Origin: Microbacterium halotolerans
GTDB lineage: Bacteria > Actinomycetota > Actinomycetes > Actinomycetales > Microbacteriaceae
Length of the DNA stretch: 64,000 nucleotides
Assembly: GCF_003569805.1 (NCBI RefSeq)
Contig: NZ_KZ984052.1
Span: 364,494-428,493, forward strand
Direction: 5' to 3'
Made by a program: the position numbers and the translations under genes. Below are positions 43,457 to 54,811 of the stretch, piece by piece. The notes under the pieces are model-generated. The model was not told where the DNA came from. It saw only the letters and a list, made by a program, of their open reading frames with translations, and made no database searches. How positions within the stretch are numbered: position 1 is the first letter of the stretch; the number at the start of each line of letters is the position of its first letter.

Positions 43457-44332
43457 TCACTGCGCGTCGAGGAGGGCGTCCTCCTCCTCGGCGTCGCGGT
43501 CGCGGCGGCGGCGGGGGCGCTTCGGACGAGGCAGGTGGGCACTGCCCTCGGAGCTGCCCATGGCGTCGACATCGTCGATGTCATCCGGATCGTCGTCATC
43601 CTCCGCGGACGCGCGGATCTCGGTGCGGATCATGTAGCCGATGAAGACGAAGCCCATCACCGCGAACAGAATCCACTGCACGGCGTACGACAGGAACGGA
43701 CCGGGATCTTCGGCCGGATCCTCCAGAGCGTGCGGGGTGTCGGCGGCGGCCGGATCCTCCGAGACCAACGATCCGTACACGGTCGAAAGCGTGTCGTCGC
43801 CCGCGATCTCCGCAACCGACGGCACGTGCAGCGTCGGCAGCTGACCATCAGGGGCCGAGCGACCGGACGACGGCAGCTGCTCGGTCGGTCGCAGCCTGGC
43901 GACCACAGTGACCTCGCCGCTGGGAACGGCCGGCACGATGTCCGGAGCCTCGGCGCTCTCACCAGGCGGGATCCAGCCGCGGTCGACCACGAACACGCGA
44001 CCGTCGTCGGTCCGGATGGGAACGAGCACCTCGTACGCATTCGTGCCGCCGTGGGGGCGGTTGCGCACGAACGTCTGTGCGGACGCCACGTACTCGCCCG
44101 TCACCTCGACGGGGCGCCACTCGTCGCCGGCGTCGAAGCGCCCGTCATCGCCGATGAGATCGGCGAGGGGCACCGGATCGGCGTCGTAGTTGTTCTCGAT
44201 CAGGGCGAGATCGGTCGCACGCTCGGCGTTGCGGGAGAACTGCCAGTGCGAGAGGAACCCGCACGCCACCGCGAACAGGCAGGCGACGAGGGCGTACACC
44301 GTCCAGCGGACGGCGCGGGGACTGTTCTTCAC
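43457..44332 (-). CDS. SURF1-family cytochrome oxidase assembly protein
   Basis: Membrane protein of 291 residues that helps insert heme a into cytochrome c oxidase. Two helices frame an outer domain: one near residues 9-27 (VYALVACLFAVACGFLSHWQ, with the W-Q-F signature of SURF1) and one near 215-238 (WILFAVMGFVFIGYMIRTEI). The acidic and then Arg-rich C-terminal tail of about 50 residues lies inside the cell. Functionally linked to ctaA and ctaB at the left end. Its start overlaps the preceding 75-residue gene by four bases. Confidence 0.92.
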   Translation of the reverse strand: MKNSPRAVRWTVYALVACLFAVACGFLSHWQFSRNAERATDLALIENNYDADPVPLADLIGDDGRFDAGDEWRPVEVTGEYVASAQTFVRNRPHGGTNAYEVLVPIRTDDGRVFVVDRGWIPPGESAEAPDIVPAVPSGEVTVVARLRPTEQLPSSGRSAPDGQLPTLHVPSVAEIAGDDTLSTVYGSLVSEDPAAADTPHALEDPAEDPGPFLSYAVQWILFAVMGFVFIGYMIRTEIRASAEDDDDPDDIDDVDAMGSSEGSAHLPRPKRPRRRRDRDAEEEDALLDAQ

Positions 44333-44556
44333 GAGGCCCCCTGTGCGCCGTCCGTCACGCCCTCGACGACCTCGAGCGGAAAGCTGCGCGAGGCGAGGAA
44401 CTCCCGCAGGTAGGAGACGTGCTCATCGCACGCCAGCCACACCTTGCGACGGTCGGCGAAGTGGATCTTCGGGTTGCGCCACACCACGCTCCACGTAGCG
44501 GACGCCCTGCACCCGGCTCGCGCACAGGTCGGCGCGATGGGGTCCATGCCGATCAC
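44329..44556 (-). CDS. Small conserved-looking protein, possible metal binder
   Basis: A 75-residue protein with Cys at CARAGC and a later ACDEH, giving C-x4-C and C-x2-H spacing that could bind zinc. No membrane segment. GTG 44556 overlaps the DUF3099 stop as GTGA and the 3' end overlaps SURF1, so three genes are coupled. No named family recognised; a protein of this kind beside SURF1 suggests a link to oxidase assembly, by position only. Confidence 0.7.
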   Translation of the reverse strand: MIGMDPIAPTCARAGCRASATWSVVWRNPKIHFADRRKVWLACDEHVSYLREFLASRSFPLEVVEGVTDGAQGAS

Positions 44557-44939
44557 GTCGCCGCACCGCCGTTCCCGTACGGGCGTTCGTCGTCCGTCTC
44601 GGCGCCGCTCTCATCGATGCGCAGCACGCCGGGCTCGGCGTCGGGCGGCGACGGCGCGGACGGCGCCGCGAGCGAGTCCGACTCCGGCGGGACGGCGTGG
44701 TCGACGCGTCTGGACGAGCGCGCGTTGGCGCTGACAACGGCGATGTAGGGCAGGAAGATCGCGCCGATCGCGAAGACGAACGTGTACCAGCCGTAGGGCT
44801 GGATCGCGACCGCCAGGATCAGACACGCGATGCGGATGCCCATGGTGATCAGATACCGACGCTCGCGCGAGCGCGAGTCGTCCCGCGGCGAGACGTCGAG
44901 CGACGTCGCGGACTGGGCGGAGCGGCTGCGTTTGTTCAC
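44553..44939 (-). CDS. DUF3099-family membrane protein
   Basis: A 128-residue protein with two adjacent helices (YLITMGIRIACLILAVAI and YTFVFAIGAIFLPYIAVVSA), separated by a short QPYGW turn, typical of actinobacterial DUF3099. Function unknown. GTG 44939, preceded by GAAGGGA, is favoured over longer in-frame starts up to 45029, which would run into the fabG promoter. First gene of the DUF3099-small protein-SURF1 unit. Confidence 0.8.
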   Translation of the reverse strand: MNKRSRSAQSATSLDVSPRDDSRSRERRYLITMGIRIACLILAVAIQPYGWYTFVFAIGAIFLPYIAVVSANARSSRRVDHAVPPESDSLAAPSAPSPPDAEPGVLRIDESGAETDDERPYGNGGAAT

Positions 44940-45000
44940 GGTCCCTTCAGGGTATGCCCCCATCCGGTGAGCCGGCCCTGAGACCGCGCCGACTGCCGGA

Positions 45001-45006
45001 TAGGAT
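45001..45006 (+). promoter_or_regulatory. Putative -10 box of fabG
   Basis: TAGGAT 35 bases before GTG 45042, leaving a short leader with GGAG before the start. Confidence 0.4.
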
Positions 45007-45041
45007 GATGACTCACTTTCCGTCGACAATGGAGCAGCACC

Positions 45042-45764
45042 GTGAGCTCAGCTGACACTTCCGACCGCGTCGTCCTCGTCACCGGCGGCAACCGCGGCAT
45101 CGGCCGCGCCATCGCCGAACGCTTCGTACGCGACGGCTACCGGGTGGCCGTGACCGTGCGCAGCGGTGGGGGCCCCGACGGCACTCTCGCCGTGACGGCC
45201 GATGTCAACGACGGTGCATCGCTCGACGCGGCGGTCAAGGAGATCGAAGCCCGGCTCGGCCCCGTGACGACGGTGGTCGCCAACGCGGGCATCACCCGCG
45301 ATACGCTGCTGATGCGCATGAGCGACGACGACTTCGACGCGGTCGTCGGCACGAATCTCGGCGGCGCCTTCCGCACCGTCAAGCGGGCTATCAGGAGCAT
45401 GATCAAGGCGCGCCGCGGCCGGATCATCCTGATCTCCTCGGTCTCGGGCCTCCTGGGCGTCGCCGGCCAGGCGAACTACTCCTCGTCGAAGGCGGGCCTT
45501 GTCGGTTTCGCCCGCTCCGTCACGCGCGAGCTCGGCGGCCGCGGCATCACGGCGAACGTCGTCGCCCCCGGCTTCATCGACAGCGACATGACGGCAGAAC
45601 TCGATGACAAGACGCAGGCGGATTACAAGAAGCAGATTCCCGCAGCGCGGTTCGGTACGACGGACGAGATCGCCGGCGTCGTGTCATGGTTGGCCTCGGA
45701 TGACGCCGCGTACATCTCCGGGGCAGTCATCCCCGTAGACGGAGGCCTCGGCATGGGCCACTGA
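45042..45764 (+). CDS. fabG: 3-oxoacyl-ACP reductase (short-chain dehydrogenase)
   Basis: NADPH-dependent reductase of the fatty acid elongation cycle, 240 residues. Cofactor motif TGGNRGIGRA, VANAG, and the catalytic Ser-Tyr-Lys (ISSVSG, then YSSSK) are present; the C-terminus AAYISGAVIPVDGGLGMGH is typical of FabG. Some short-chain dehydrogenases outside fatty acid synthesis share these features, but the core location and close FabG pattern favour this name. GTG start with GGAG eight bases upstream. Confidence 0.88.
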   Translation: MSSADTSDRVVLVTGGNRGIGRAIAERFVRDGYRVAVTVRSGGGPDGTLAVTADVNDGASLDAAVKEIEARLGPVTTVVANAGITRDTLLMRMSDDDFDAVVGTNLGGAFRTVKRAIRSMIKARRGRIILISSVSGLLGVAGQANYSSSKAGLVGFARSVTRELGGRGITANVVAPGFIDSDMTAELDDKTQADYKKQIPAARFGTTDEIAGVVSWLASDDAAYISGAVIPVDGGLGMGH

Positions 45765-45804
45765 CGAGGCCCGGCGGCGCGCCTGGCGGCGTTGTCGGCG
45801 GTCA

Positions 45805-45830
45805 GGGCACTGTCGGTGCCCTTCCTTCCT
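45805..45830 (+). terminator. Hairpin after fabG
   Basis: GGGCAC-tgtcg-GTGCCC followed by TTCCTTCCT, about 40 bases after the fabG stop. Between here and the HIT gene (45831-45920) there is another small inverted repeat (GTGCCA/TGGCAC) and no gene. Confidence 0.5.
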
Positions 45831-45920
45831 CCGCCGTGCCATGAGCACCTCCGTGGCACCTCGTACTCGAGACCCTGCCGACTTGCGGCTTGCGGTCTCC
45901 GCGTTCGCAGGAGCGCACCA

Positions 45921-45948
45921 GGAGCCCCCACTCGCGCGGGGGGCTTTG
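45921..45948 (+). terminator. Hairpin immediately upstream of the HIT promoter
   Basis: AGCCCCC-n9-GGGGGCT followed by TTG. It ends five bases before the HIT -10 box, insulating that promoter from upstream transcription. Confidence 0.55.
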
Positions 45949-45952
45949 CCAG

Positions 45953-45958
45953 TAGGAT
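45953..45958 (+). promoter_or_regulatory. Putative -10 box, leaderless HIT-phoH operon
   Basis: TAGGAT six bases before ATG 45965, so the transcript would begin near the start codon. Confidence 0.5.
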
Positions 45959-45964
45959 CGGGGT

Positions 45965-46312
45965 ATGACCGAAGCGAGTATCTTCACGCGCATCCACAAC
46001 GGGGAGATTCCCGGCGAGATCGTCGCCGAGACGGATCGAGTGTTCGCGCTTCGCGACATCAACCCGCAGGCGCCGGTGCACCTGCTGGTGATCCCGAAGA
46101 CCGAGCAGTACCGTGACGTCACGGAACTCGCCGCGGGTGACCCTGCGCTGCTCGCCGAGATGGTCGCTCTCGCCAAGAGCCTCGCTTCCGAGCACGCGAA
46201 CGGCGAGTACCGCCTGATCTTCAACAACGGCGCGTCGGCGTCGCAGTCAGTCTTCCACGTGCACGCGCACGTGCTCGCGAACTTCGAGGAGAACGCACTC
46301 GTTGGATTCTGA
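45965..46312 (+). CDS. HIT-family nucleotide-binding protein (HinT-like)
   Basis: Small phosphoramidase-type protein, 115 residues, with the histidine triad HVHAHV near the C-terminus and the N-terminal FTRIHNGEIPGEIVAETDRV of the HinT group. Starts the HIT-phoH-ybeY series and overlaps phoH by 11 bases. Confidence 0.92.
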   Translation: MTEASIFTRIHNGEIPGEIVAETDRVFALRDINPQAPVHLLVIPKTEQYRDVTELAAGDPALLAEMVALAKSLASEHANGEYRLIFNNGASASQSVFHVHAHVLANFEENALVGF

Positions 46313-47384
46313 ATCCTCCCACCAGATCACCGACCGCATCCTGGCCGACGGCGTTGCGATGGTCCAGCTCCTCGGGCCGCAGGATCGGCTGCTCCGAATG
46401 GTCGAATCCGCCCATCCGGATGTCGACGTGCTCGTGCGGGGCAACGAGATCGCCCTCACGGGCGCGGAAGCGGATGTGCGCGCTGCGCGTCGCCTCGTGG
46501 ACGAACTCATCGCTCTCACGGCGAAAGGACACGATGTGGTCGAATCTGACGTGAACCGTTCGGCGCGCATGCTCGCGGACGAATCGGGCCCGCGTCCGAG
46601 CGAAGTGCTCGGTGAAGCGATCCTGTCCTCGCGCGGCAGAACCATCCGGCCCAAGACTCCTGGCCAGAAGGAGTACGTCGACGCGATCGACGAGAACACG
46701 ATCGTGTTCGGCATCGGCCCTGCGGGCACGGGCAAGACGTACCTCGCGATGGCGAAGGCGATCCAGGCGCTGCAGCGGCGCGAGGTCGAGCGCATCATCC
46801 TGACGCGACCGGCCGTCGAGGCGGGGGAGCGGCTCGGGTTCCTGCCCGGCAGCCTCACCGACAAGATCGACCCGTACCTGCGCCCCCTGTACGACGCCGT
46901 CAACGAGATGATGGATCCGGAGATCGTGCCCAAGCTCATCGCGAGCGGCACCATCGAGGTCGCACCGCTCGCGTACATGCGCGGCCGCACGCTGAACAAC
47001 TCGTTCATCGTCCTCGACGAGGCGCAGAACACCACGCCCGAGCAGATGAAGATGTTCCTCACGCGGCTGGGTTTCGGCACACAGATGGTCGTCACCGGCG
47101 ACATCACGCAGATCGATATCCCGGGCGGAACGAGCGGACTGCGCACGGTGACGCGCATCCTCGACGGCGTGGATGACATCCACTTCGCGCACCTGACCAG
47201 CGACGACGTCGTTCGGCACTCGCTGGTCGGCCGGATCGTCGACGCCTACACGGAATACGACGAGCAGCGCACGGCGCAGCGCTTCGAGCGCGCGGAGGCG
47301 CACGAGTTCGCGAACCGCGCCGAGCGGCGCTCGTCGGCGCGGCGCGGCGGCCCGCGCGACCACAAGGGGAGGCCCAGAGCATGA
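46302..47384 (+). CDS. PhoH-family ATPase
   Basis: Cytosolic P-loop protein, 360 residues, linked by gene order to ribosomal RNA maturation. Walker A GPAGTGKTYLA and Walker B FIVLDEAQN are present, with VTGDITQIDIP after them. The start is TTG 46302, with GGAG nine bases upstream and overlap with the HIT stop; ATG 46357 is a shorter option. It ends in a basic tail (GGPRDHKGRPRA) and overlaps ybeY by four bases. Confidence 0.92.
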   Translation: MDSESSHQITDRILADGVAMVQLLGPQDRLLRMVESAHPDVDVLVRGNEIALTGAEADVRAARRLVDELIALTAKGHDVVESDVNRSARMLADESGPRPSEVLGEAILSSRGRTIRPKTPGQKEYVDAIDENTIVFGIGPAGTGKTYLAMAKAIQALQRREVERIILTRPAVEAGERLGFLPGSLTDKIDPYLRPLYDAVNEMMDPEIVPKLIASGTIEVAPLAYMRGRTLNNSFIVLDEAQNTTPEQMKMFLTRLGFGTQMVVTGDITQIDIPGGTSGLRTVTRILDGVDDIHFAHLTSDDVVRHSLVGRIVDAYTEYDEQRTAQRFERAEAHEFANRAERRSSARRGGPRDHKGRPRA

Positions 47385-47842
47385 TCGAGATCAACAACGA
47401 GTCGACGATCGAGATCGACGAGTCGGTGCTGCTCAGGCTCGTCGAGCGGAACCTCGCAGAGCTCCGAGTGAGCCCCGACGCCGAACTCGCGATCGTGCTG
47501 ATCGACGAGGGCGCGATGGAGCAGCTGCACCTGCAGTGGATGGACGAACCGGGGCCGACCGACGTGCTGAGCTTCCCTATGGATGAGCTGCGGCCGGGCA
47601 CCGAGGACGTGCCGACGCCGCCCGGCCTGCTCGGCGACATCGTGCTCTGCCCGCAGGTCGCCGAGACACAGGCACAGGCGGCAGGGCACTCGACGACGGA
47701 CGAACTCATCCTGCTCACCACCCACGGTCTGCTGCATCTGCTCGGCTTCGATCACGCAGAGCCGGAAGAGCATCGTGAGATGTTCGGCCTGCAGAAGACG
47801 CTGATCGACGGCTTCGCCGCGGAGGAGCGCCGACGATCGTGA
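47381..47842 (+). CDS. ybeY: Endoribonuclease YbeY
   Basis: Zinc-dependent RNase for 16S rRNA 3' end maturation and ribosome quality control, 153 residues. The metal site HGLLHLLGFDH (three His) is intact, and GPTDVLSFPMDE is the usual upstream signature. Coupled to phoH and followed 34 bases later by the CBS-domain gene. Confidence 0.95.
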   Translation: MIEINNESTIEIDESVLLRLVERNLAELRVSPDAELAIVLIDEGAMEQLHLQWMDEPGPTDVLSFPMDELRPGTEDVPTPPGLLGDIVLCPQVAETQAQAAGHSTTDELILLTTHGLLHLLGFDHAEPEEHREMFGLQKTLIDGFAAEERRRS

Positions 47843-47876
47843 GACGCCGGCGACCTCCTCGATCTGAGAACCGCTC

Positions 47877-49253
47877 ATGACCCCCGCGCTGCTGTTCGTC
47901 GCCGCGGCACTTCTCGTCGCGCTCGGCGGCACGATGTCCGCCATCGATTCCGCGCTGTCGGTGACCTCGCGCGCGGAGATCGTCGACCTCGCCGCAAGCC
48001 AACGGGCGCGGCGCGCCAGAGCCCTCGCACACCTCGCAGACGACATCGACTCGCACGCCAACGTGGTCGCACTCGTCCGCGTGGTGTCGGAATCGACGGC
48101 CGCCGTCCTCGCGACGGTCGCGTTCACGCTCGTCTTCGACAACCTCTGGTGGGCGATGCTCGCGGCGGCCGTGCTGATGGCCGGCCTGTCGTTCGTCGCC
48201 GTGTTCTCCAGCCCGAGGGCGGTGGGCCGACGCCATTCCGACGCCTTCGTGCGCGCATCGGCGCCGCTCGTGCGCGCTCTGCGCATCGTGCTGGGGCCCA
48301 TCGCCGGTCTGCTCGTGCGCATCGGCGCCCGCGTCGCCCCCACCAGGGGCAGACAGAGCTTCGACTCGGAGGACCAGCTGCTCAGCATGGTCGACGAGGC
48401 CGCGTCCAACGATCTCATCGACGATGACGACCGCGACCTCGTGCACAGCGTGTTCGACTTCACCGATCAGGTCGTGCGGGCCGTGATGGTGCCGCGCACC
48501 GACATGATCTCCATCGACGCGACGGCGACCACGCGCGAGGCGATGCGCATCTTCCTCGACACCGGCATCTCCCGCATGCCGGTGATCGACGGCGAGGTCG
48601 ACGACGTCGTCGGCGTGCTCTACCTCAAGGACCTCGTGCAGTTCGGCTTCCGGGAGACGCCCGGATGGCACGACGCGACCGTGCGGGCGCTGGCTCGGCC
48701 TGCGTCGTTCGTGCCGGAGCAGATGCGTGCAGAGACGCTGCTGCAGCAGATGAAGCGCGATGCCGTGCACGTCTGTCTCGTCGTCGACGAGTACGGCGGC
48801 GTCGCAGGCATCGTCACGCTCGAGGACCTCATCGAGGAGCTCGTCGGTGAGATCGCCGACGAATACGACGCACCGTCCCACGAGATCGTGGAGCTGAGCG
48901 AGGGCAGCTACCGCGTCGCGGCCCGCCTCGCGCTCGACGAAGTCGGCGACCTGTTCGACTACGAGCTGGAGGACGAGGACGTCGACTCGATCGGCGGCCT
49001 GCTCGGCAAGGCTCTGGGGCATGTCCCGCGACCGGGCGAGACTGTCGAGTCGCACGGCCTGATCATCACCGGAGGCACCTCCCGCGGGCGCGGCAGGGGC
49101 CTCGCCACGGTGTTCGTCGAGCGCGGCGAGGGTCTGCGCGCTCTGCAGGAGGTCCGCTCGCGCCACCCGCAGACCGGCGAGATGCCGGTCCAGGACGACG
49201 CACACGGCACGACCCCGTCGAGTCGCGGCGAGCGAGAAGGAAGAGAGCGATGA
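47877..49253 (+). CDS. CNNM/CorC-type membrane protein with CBS pair
   Basis: A 458-residue protein of the hemolysin C/CorC family, often linked with Mg or cobalt handling. Order: DUF21 (CNNM) membrane domain of three to four helices (residues 1-145), a CBS-domain pair (about 200-330, starting [12 protein letters not shown]), and the C-terminal CorC/HlyC FAD-like domain (about 345-430). The transport role is inferred from family. It overlaps era by four bases. Confidence 0.9.
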   Translation: MTPALLFVAAALLVALGGTMSAIDSALSVTSRAEIVDLAASQRARRARALAHLADDIDSHANVVALVRVVSESTAAVLATVAFTLVFDNLWWAMLAAAVLMAGLSFVAVFSSPRAVGRRHSDAFVRASAPLVRALRIVLGPIAGLLVRIGARVAPTRGRQSFDSEDQLLSMVDEAASNDLIDDDDRDLVHSVFDFTDQVVRAVMVPRTDMISIDATATTREAMRIFLDTGISRMPVIDGEVDDVVGVLYLKDLVQFGFRETPGWHDATVRALARPASFVPEQMRAETLLQQMKRDAVHVCLVVDEYGGVAGIVTLEDLIEELVGEIADEYDAPSHEIVELSEGSYRVAARLALDEVGDLFDYELEDEDVDSIGGLLGKALGHVPRPGETVESHGLIITGGTSRGRGRGLATVFVERGEGLRALQEVRSRHPQTGEMPVQDDAHGTTPSSRGEREGRER

Positions 49254-50158
49254 TGAGTGATACGCCGGAGACTCGGAGCGGTTTCGTGACCTTCGTCGGT
49301 CGCCCGAACGTGGGCAAATCGACCCTGATGAACGCCCTCGTCGGGGAGAAGGTCGCGATCACGAGCGACAAGCCGCAGACGACCAGGCGCGCCATCCGGG
49401 GCATCATCAACCGACCTGCCGGCCAGCTCGTCGTCGTCGACACCCCTGGCGTGCACCGACCGAGAACGCTCCTCGGTCAGCGTCTGAACGACCTGGTCGA
49501 ACAGGTGCTCGGCGATGTCGACGTGATCGCGCTCTGCGTGCCGGCGAATGAGAAGGTCGGCCCGGGCGACCGCCGGATCGCGGCCTCCCTCGACGACTAC
49601 CCGAACGCGAAGAAGGTCGTGCTGGTGACCAAGACCGACGCCGCAGGCCGTGACGACATCGTGCAGCGGCTGATGGAGGCCGATTCGCTGCGCGAGGACT
49701 GGGCAGCCGTCATCCCGCTGTCGTCCGTATCGGGCGACCAGCTCGAGGTGCTCGCCGACGAGGTGCTCGCCCTGATGCCGGAGGGGCCTGCGCTGTATCC
49801 GGATGACGTGGTCACCGACGAGTCGACGGAGGATCGCGTCGCGGAGATCATCAGGGAGGCGGCTCTGGACGGCGTCCGCGACGAGCTGCCGCACTCGATC
49901 GCCGTGACGATCGACGACATCGCCGCCAGGGAGGGACGTGACGATCTCACCGACGTCTACGCCAACGTGGTGGTGGAGCGCGACAGCCAGAAGGCGATCA
50001 TCATCGGCCACAGGGGCTCCCGGCTGAGCGATGTCGGTGCCCGAGCGCGTGCCCAGCTGGAGCCGCTGCTCGGCACGAAGATCTATCTCGCTCTGCACGT
50101 GCGGGTGGCGAAGGAATGGCAGCGCGATGCCAAGCAGCTCGGACGTCTCGGCTTCTGA
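49250..50158 (+). CDS. era: GTPase Era
   Basis: Ribosome-assembly GTPase acting on 16S rRNA, 302 residues. G1 GRPNVGKST, G2 region PQTTRRAIRG, G3 DTPGVH and G4 TKTD (Thr in place of the common Asn) are visible, and a C-terminal KH domain carries VVVERDSQKAIIIGHRGSRL. Last gene of the phoH-ybeY-CBS-era series. Confidence 0.95.
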   Translation: MMSDTPETRSGFVTFVGRPNVGKSTLMNALVGEKVAITSDKPQTTRRAIRGIINRPAGQLVVVDTPGVHRPRTLLGQRLNDLVEQVLGDVDVIALCVPANEKVGPGDRRIAASLDDYPNAKKVVLVTKTDAAGRDDIVQRLMEADSLREDWAAVIPLSSVSGDQLEVLADEVLALMPEGPALYPDDVVTDESTEDRVAEIIREAALDGVRDELPHSIAVTIDDIAAREGRDDLTDVYANVVVERDSQKAIIIGHRGSRLSDVGARARAQLEPLLGTKIYLALHVRVAKEWQRDAKQLGRLGF

Positions 50159-50229
50159 TGAGCACTCTGCGCAATCCAGCGGCACGGGCGCCCCGTGCCG
50201 CTGAGCAGGATGAGTGTTATCGTGGAGAC

Positions 50230-52097
<1,868 letters not shown>

Positions 52098-52114
52098 GCA
52101 ACCGCGCCGACAAT

Positions 52115-52147
52115 CGCTCAGGTGCGGCGACTTGCCGCACCTGAGCG
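52115..52147 (+). terminator. Hairpin after leuA
   Basis: Perfect 14-base stem (52115-52128 with 52134-52147) around a GACTT loop, 18 bases past the leuA stop. No T-tract. It ends 25 bases before the recO -10 box. Confidence 0.65.
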
Positions 52148-52171
52148 GCGGGACCCGGTTCCGGTGCGGAT

Positions 52172-52177
52172 TAGGCT
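52172..52177 (+). promoter_or_regulatory. Putative -10 box, leaderless recO-uppS transcript
   Basis: TAGGCT six bases before GTG 52184. Confidence 0.5.
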
Positions 52178-52183
52178 GGAAGG

Positions 52184-52921
52184 GTGCCGACCTATCGAGA
52201 CGAAGCGGTCGTGCTTCGCACCCACAAACTGGGGGAGGCCGACCGCATCGTGACGCTCCTCTCGCGGCAGCACGGCAAGATCCGTGCCGTCGCGAAGGGG
52301 GTCAGGCGCACGTCGTCGAAGTTCGGTGCGCGGCTCGAGCCCTTCATGGTCGTGGACGCGCAGTTCTACGCCGGACGCAGCCTCGACATCGTGCAGCAGG
52401 CGGACTCGATCGGCTCCTACGGGGCCGCGATCGCGAACGACTACGACAGGTACACCGCGGCCAGCGCGATGGCGGAGGCCGCTGACCGCATCGCCGAAGC
52501 CGAGTCCGGCGCGCAGCAGTACTACCTGCTGGTCGGCGCCCTGCGCTCGCTCTCGCGCGGCGAGCACGCGCCCGCGGCGATCCAGACGTCCTACCTCCTC
52601 CGGGCGATGGCGCTGTCCGGATGGGCGCCCGCCCTCGACGACTGCGCACGGTGCGCCGCTCCCGGCCCGCACAGCGCGTTCGTCGCACAGCTGGGCGGCA
52701 GCGTCTGCGGCAGCTGCGCACCCGCAGGAAGCCCGAAGGCACAGGAGAAGTCCCTCGTGATGCTGCGGGCGCTGCTCGCAGGAGACTGGGGAACGGTCGA
52801 CGACGCACCCGAGGCAGATCTGCACAGCGCATCCGGTCTCGCGAACGCGTACGTGCAGCACCATCTCGAGCGGGGCATCCGCGCCTTCAGCCAGACGGGA
52901 CGCCGCGGAGGCACACGATGA
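52184..52921 (+). CDS. recO: DNA repair protein RecO
   Basis: Mediator that, with RecR, loads RecA onto SSB-coated DNA. 245 residues: N-terminal OB fold ([20 protein letters not shown]) and a helical C-terminal domain with a CARC...CGSC zinc site. Coupled to uppS by a four-base overlap, a standard actinobacterial arrangement. Confidence 0.94.
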   Translation: MPTYRDEAVVLRTHKLGEADRIVTLLSRQHGKIRAVAKGVRRTSSKFGARLEPFMVVDAQFYAGRSLDIVQQADSIGSYGAAIANDYDRYTAASAMAEAADRIAEAESGAQQYYLLVGALRSLSRGEHAPAAIQTSYLLRAMALSGWAPALDDCARCAAPGPHSAFVAQLGGSVCGSCAPAGSPKAQEKSLVMLRALLAGDWGTVDDAPEADLHSASGLANAYVQHHLERGIRAFSQTGRRGGTR

Positions 52922-53718
52922 CGAAGCCCTACACGCACCGCGACGCCGTCGCGTTCCGTCCGCTCGACTGGACGGGCGTGCATCCGACGCCCTTCGCCGG
53001 GCCTGTGCCGAACCACGTCGCCGTTGTGATGGACGGCAACGGTCGTTGGGCCAACAAACGTGGTCTGAACCGGATCGAGGGGCACCAGGCGGGGGAGGAG
53101 GTGCTGCTCGACGTCGTCGCTGGTGCCATCCAGGCAGGCGTGAAGCACCTGTCCGTGTACGCGTTCTCAACGGAGAACTGGCGCCGCTCGCCCGATGAGG
53201 TGCGCTTCCTGATGGGCTTCAACCGCGATGTGCTGCATCGGCGCCGCGACCAGCTCAACGAGTGGGGCGTGCGGGTGCGCTGGGCGGGGCGCGAGCCTCG
53301 CCTGTGGCGCAGCGTCATCAAGGAGCTGCGATACGCGGAGGAGCTCACACGCAGCAACGACGTGCTCACGCTGACGATGTGCGTCAACTACGGCGGACGC
53401 AACGAGATCGTCGATGCCGTCAGGCGGATCGCCGAGGATGTGGCGGCCGGCCGGATGAAGCCGTCGGGTGTGAGTGAGAAGGCGCTCCGGCGGCACACCT
53501 ACATCCCGGACATGCCGGATGTCGACCTGTTCGTGCGCTCCAGCGGCGAACAGCGCACATCGAACTTCCTGCTCTGGCAGGCGGCGTACGCCGAGATGGT
53601 CTTCCTCGACACGCTGTGGCCGGATTTTTCGCGCGAGAACCTGTGGGAGGCCATCCGGATCTTCCACTCGCGCGATCGTCGATTCGGCGGGGCGATCGAT
53701 GCGCCGAGCGACGGATAG
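52918..53718 (+). CDS. uppS: Isoprenyl (undecaprenyl/decaprenyl) diphosphate synthase
   Basis: Cis-prenyltransferase making the lipid carrier for peptidoglycan; membrane-associated. 266 residues. The catalytic MDGNGRWA with the key Asp, FSTENWRRS, and [20 protein letters not shown] motifs are intact. The product chain length cannot be read from sequence. ATG 52918 within the recO stop. Confidence 0.95.
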   Translation: MTKPYTHRDAVAFRPLDWTGVHPTPFAGPVPNHVAVVMDGNGRWANKRGLNRIEGHQAGEEVLLDVVAGAIQAGVKHLSVYAFSTENWRRSPDEVRFLMGFNRDVLHRRRDQLNEWGVRVRWAGREPRLWRSVIKELRYAEELTRSNDVLTLTMCVNYGGRNEIVDAVRRIAEDVAAGRMKPSGVSEKALRRHTYIPDMPDVDLFVRSSGEQRTSNFLLWQAAYAEMVFLDTLWPDFSRENLWEAIRIFHSRDRRFGGAIDAPSDG

Positions 53719-53818
53719 GCACATGAGGCCGAAACCAGGGACGAGCACTTTCGGGTTCGAAGCAGTCGTCCTGCGGATCGACGCTCAGCACTCGTATGTG
53801 CGCCGATATCGTGCACGG

Positions 53819-53824
53819 TAGCGT
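53819..53824 (+). promoter_or_regulatory. Putative -10 box of the esterase gene
   Basis: TAGCGT eight bases before ATG 53833, with no ribosome site, consistent with a leaderless transcript. Confidence 0.4.
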
Positions 53825-53832
53825 GAGGCGGT

Positions 53833-54759
53833 ATGAGAACAGATACGATCCCCCTCCGCGAGGGACGCGGCGACGTCACACTGACCACCTACGTCCTCGA
53901 CGATTCGGCGGCGATGCTCGGCGGTGCATCCCGTCCCGCCGTTCTCATCCTGCCGGGCGGCGGCTACCTGAGCTGCTCCGACCGCGAAGCGGAGCCGGTC
54001 GCCATGGCGTTCGCCTCGCTCGGCTATCACGCGTTCGTGCTGCGCTACTCGGTGTACGGCGATGCCGACCTGACGCAGCCGCTCGAGCCGCGCGAGCGCT
54101 CGCAGTTCCCGCACCCGCTCGTCGACGTGGGACTCGCTATGCGCGAGATCCGCGCGCGGGCGGGGGAGTGGCTCGTCGACGTCGACCGGATCGCGGTGTG
54201 CGGTTTCTCCGCTGGCGGCCACAATGCGGCCATGTACGCCACCCACTGGGACAAGCCGGTGATCACCGATGCCGTCGGCGAGGGCCTGCGCCCGGCGGCT
54301 CTCATCGCCGGCTACGCGATCACGGACTACATCGACGTCGCCGAGAGGATGCACGAGGCCGGTGAGATCGAACGGGCCGTGCGCGGTGCGGCGGCGGTCG
54401 CGTACCTCGGAACCGCCGAACCGTCGCCGGAGGCACTCGTCGCGGCCAGCCCCGCGCGCACGGCTGACGCGACCACGCCTCCATCCTTCATCTGGGGCAC
54501 CGCGGGCGATACCCTCGTTCCGGCGCGGCACAGCATGTACCTCGCGACGCGCTTGGCTGACGTGGGCGTGCCGTACGAGCTGCACGTGTACGAGGAGGGC
54601 CGCCACGGCCTGTCGCTGGCGACGCAGGCGACGGCCGGTTCTCGCGGCGACATGGATGTCAGGGCGGCCGACTGGTTCCGTCAGGCGTCGTCGTGGCTCG
54701 AGCGTCGGTTCGCCCTCGATGTGCCTGAGCTGTCCGCCAGGGAGCGCCCAGGCGCCTGA
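53833..54759 (+). CDS. Alpha/beta-hydrolase, esterase-lipase type
   Basis: A 308-residue hydrolase without signal peptide. The oxyanion region LPGGGYLSCSDREAEPVA, nucleophile elbow GFSAGGH, Asp in WGTAGDTLVP and His in EEGRHGLSLA give a full catalytic triad. It resembles carbohydrate acetyl-esterases of the BD-FAE type. Single gene with its own promoter; nearest downstream gene is convergent. Substrate unknown. Confidence 0.88.
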   Translation: MRTDTIPLREGRGDVTLTTYVLDDSAAMLGGASRPAVLILPGGGYLSCSDREAEPVAMAFASLGYHAFVLRYSVYGDADLTQPLEPRERSQFPHPLVDVGLAMREIRARAGEWLVDVDRIAVCGFSAGGHNAAMYATHWDKPVITDAVGEGLRPAALIAGYAITDYIDVAERMHEAGEIERAVRGAAAVAYLGTAEPSPEALVAASPARTADATTPPSFIWGTAGDTLVPARHSMYLATRLADVGVPYELHVYEEGRHGLSLATQATAGSRGDMDVRAADWFRQASSWLERRFALDVPELSARERPGA

Positions 54760-54811
54760 CCGCCTCTGCAATGCGCTGACGGGTGCCCGGTCGCTGCGGT
54801 CAGGCGGAGCA

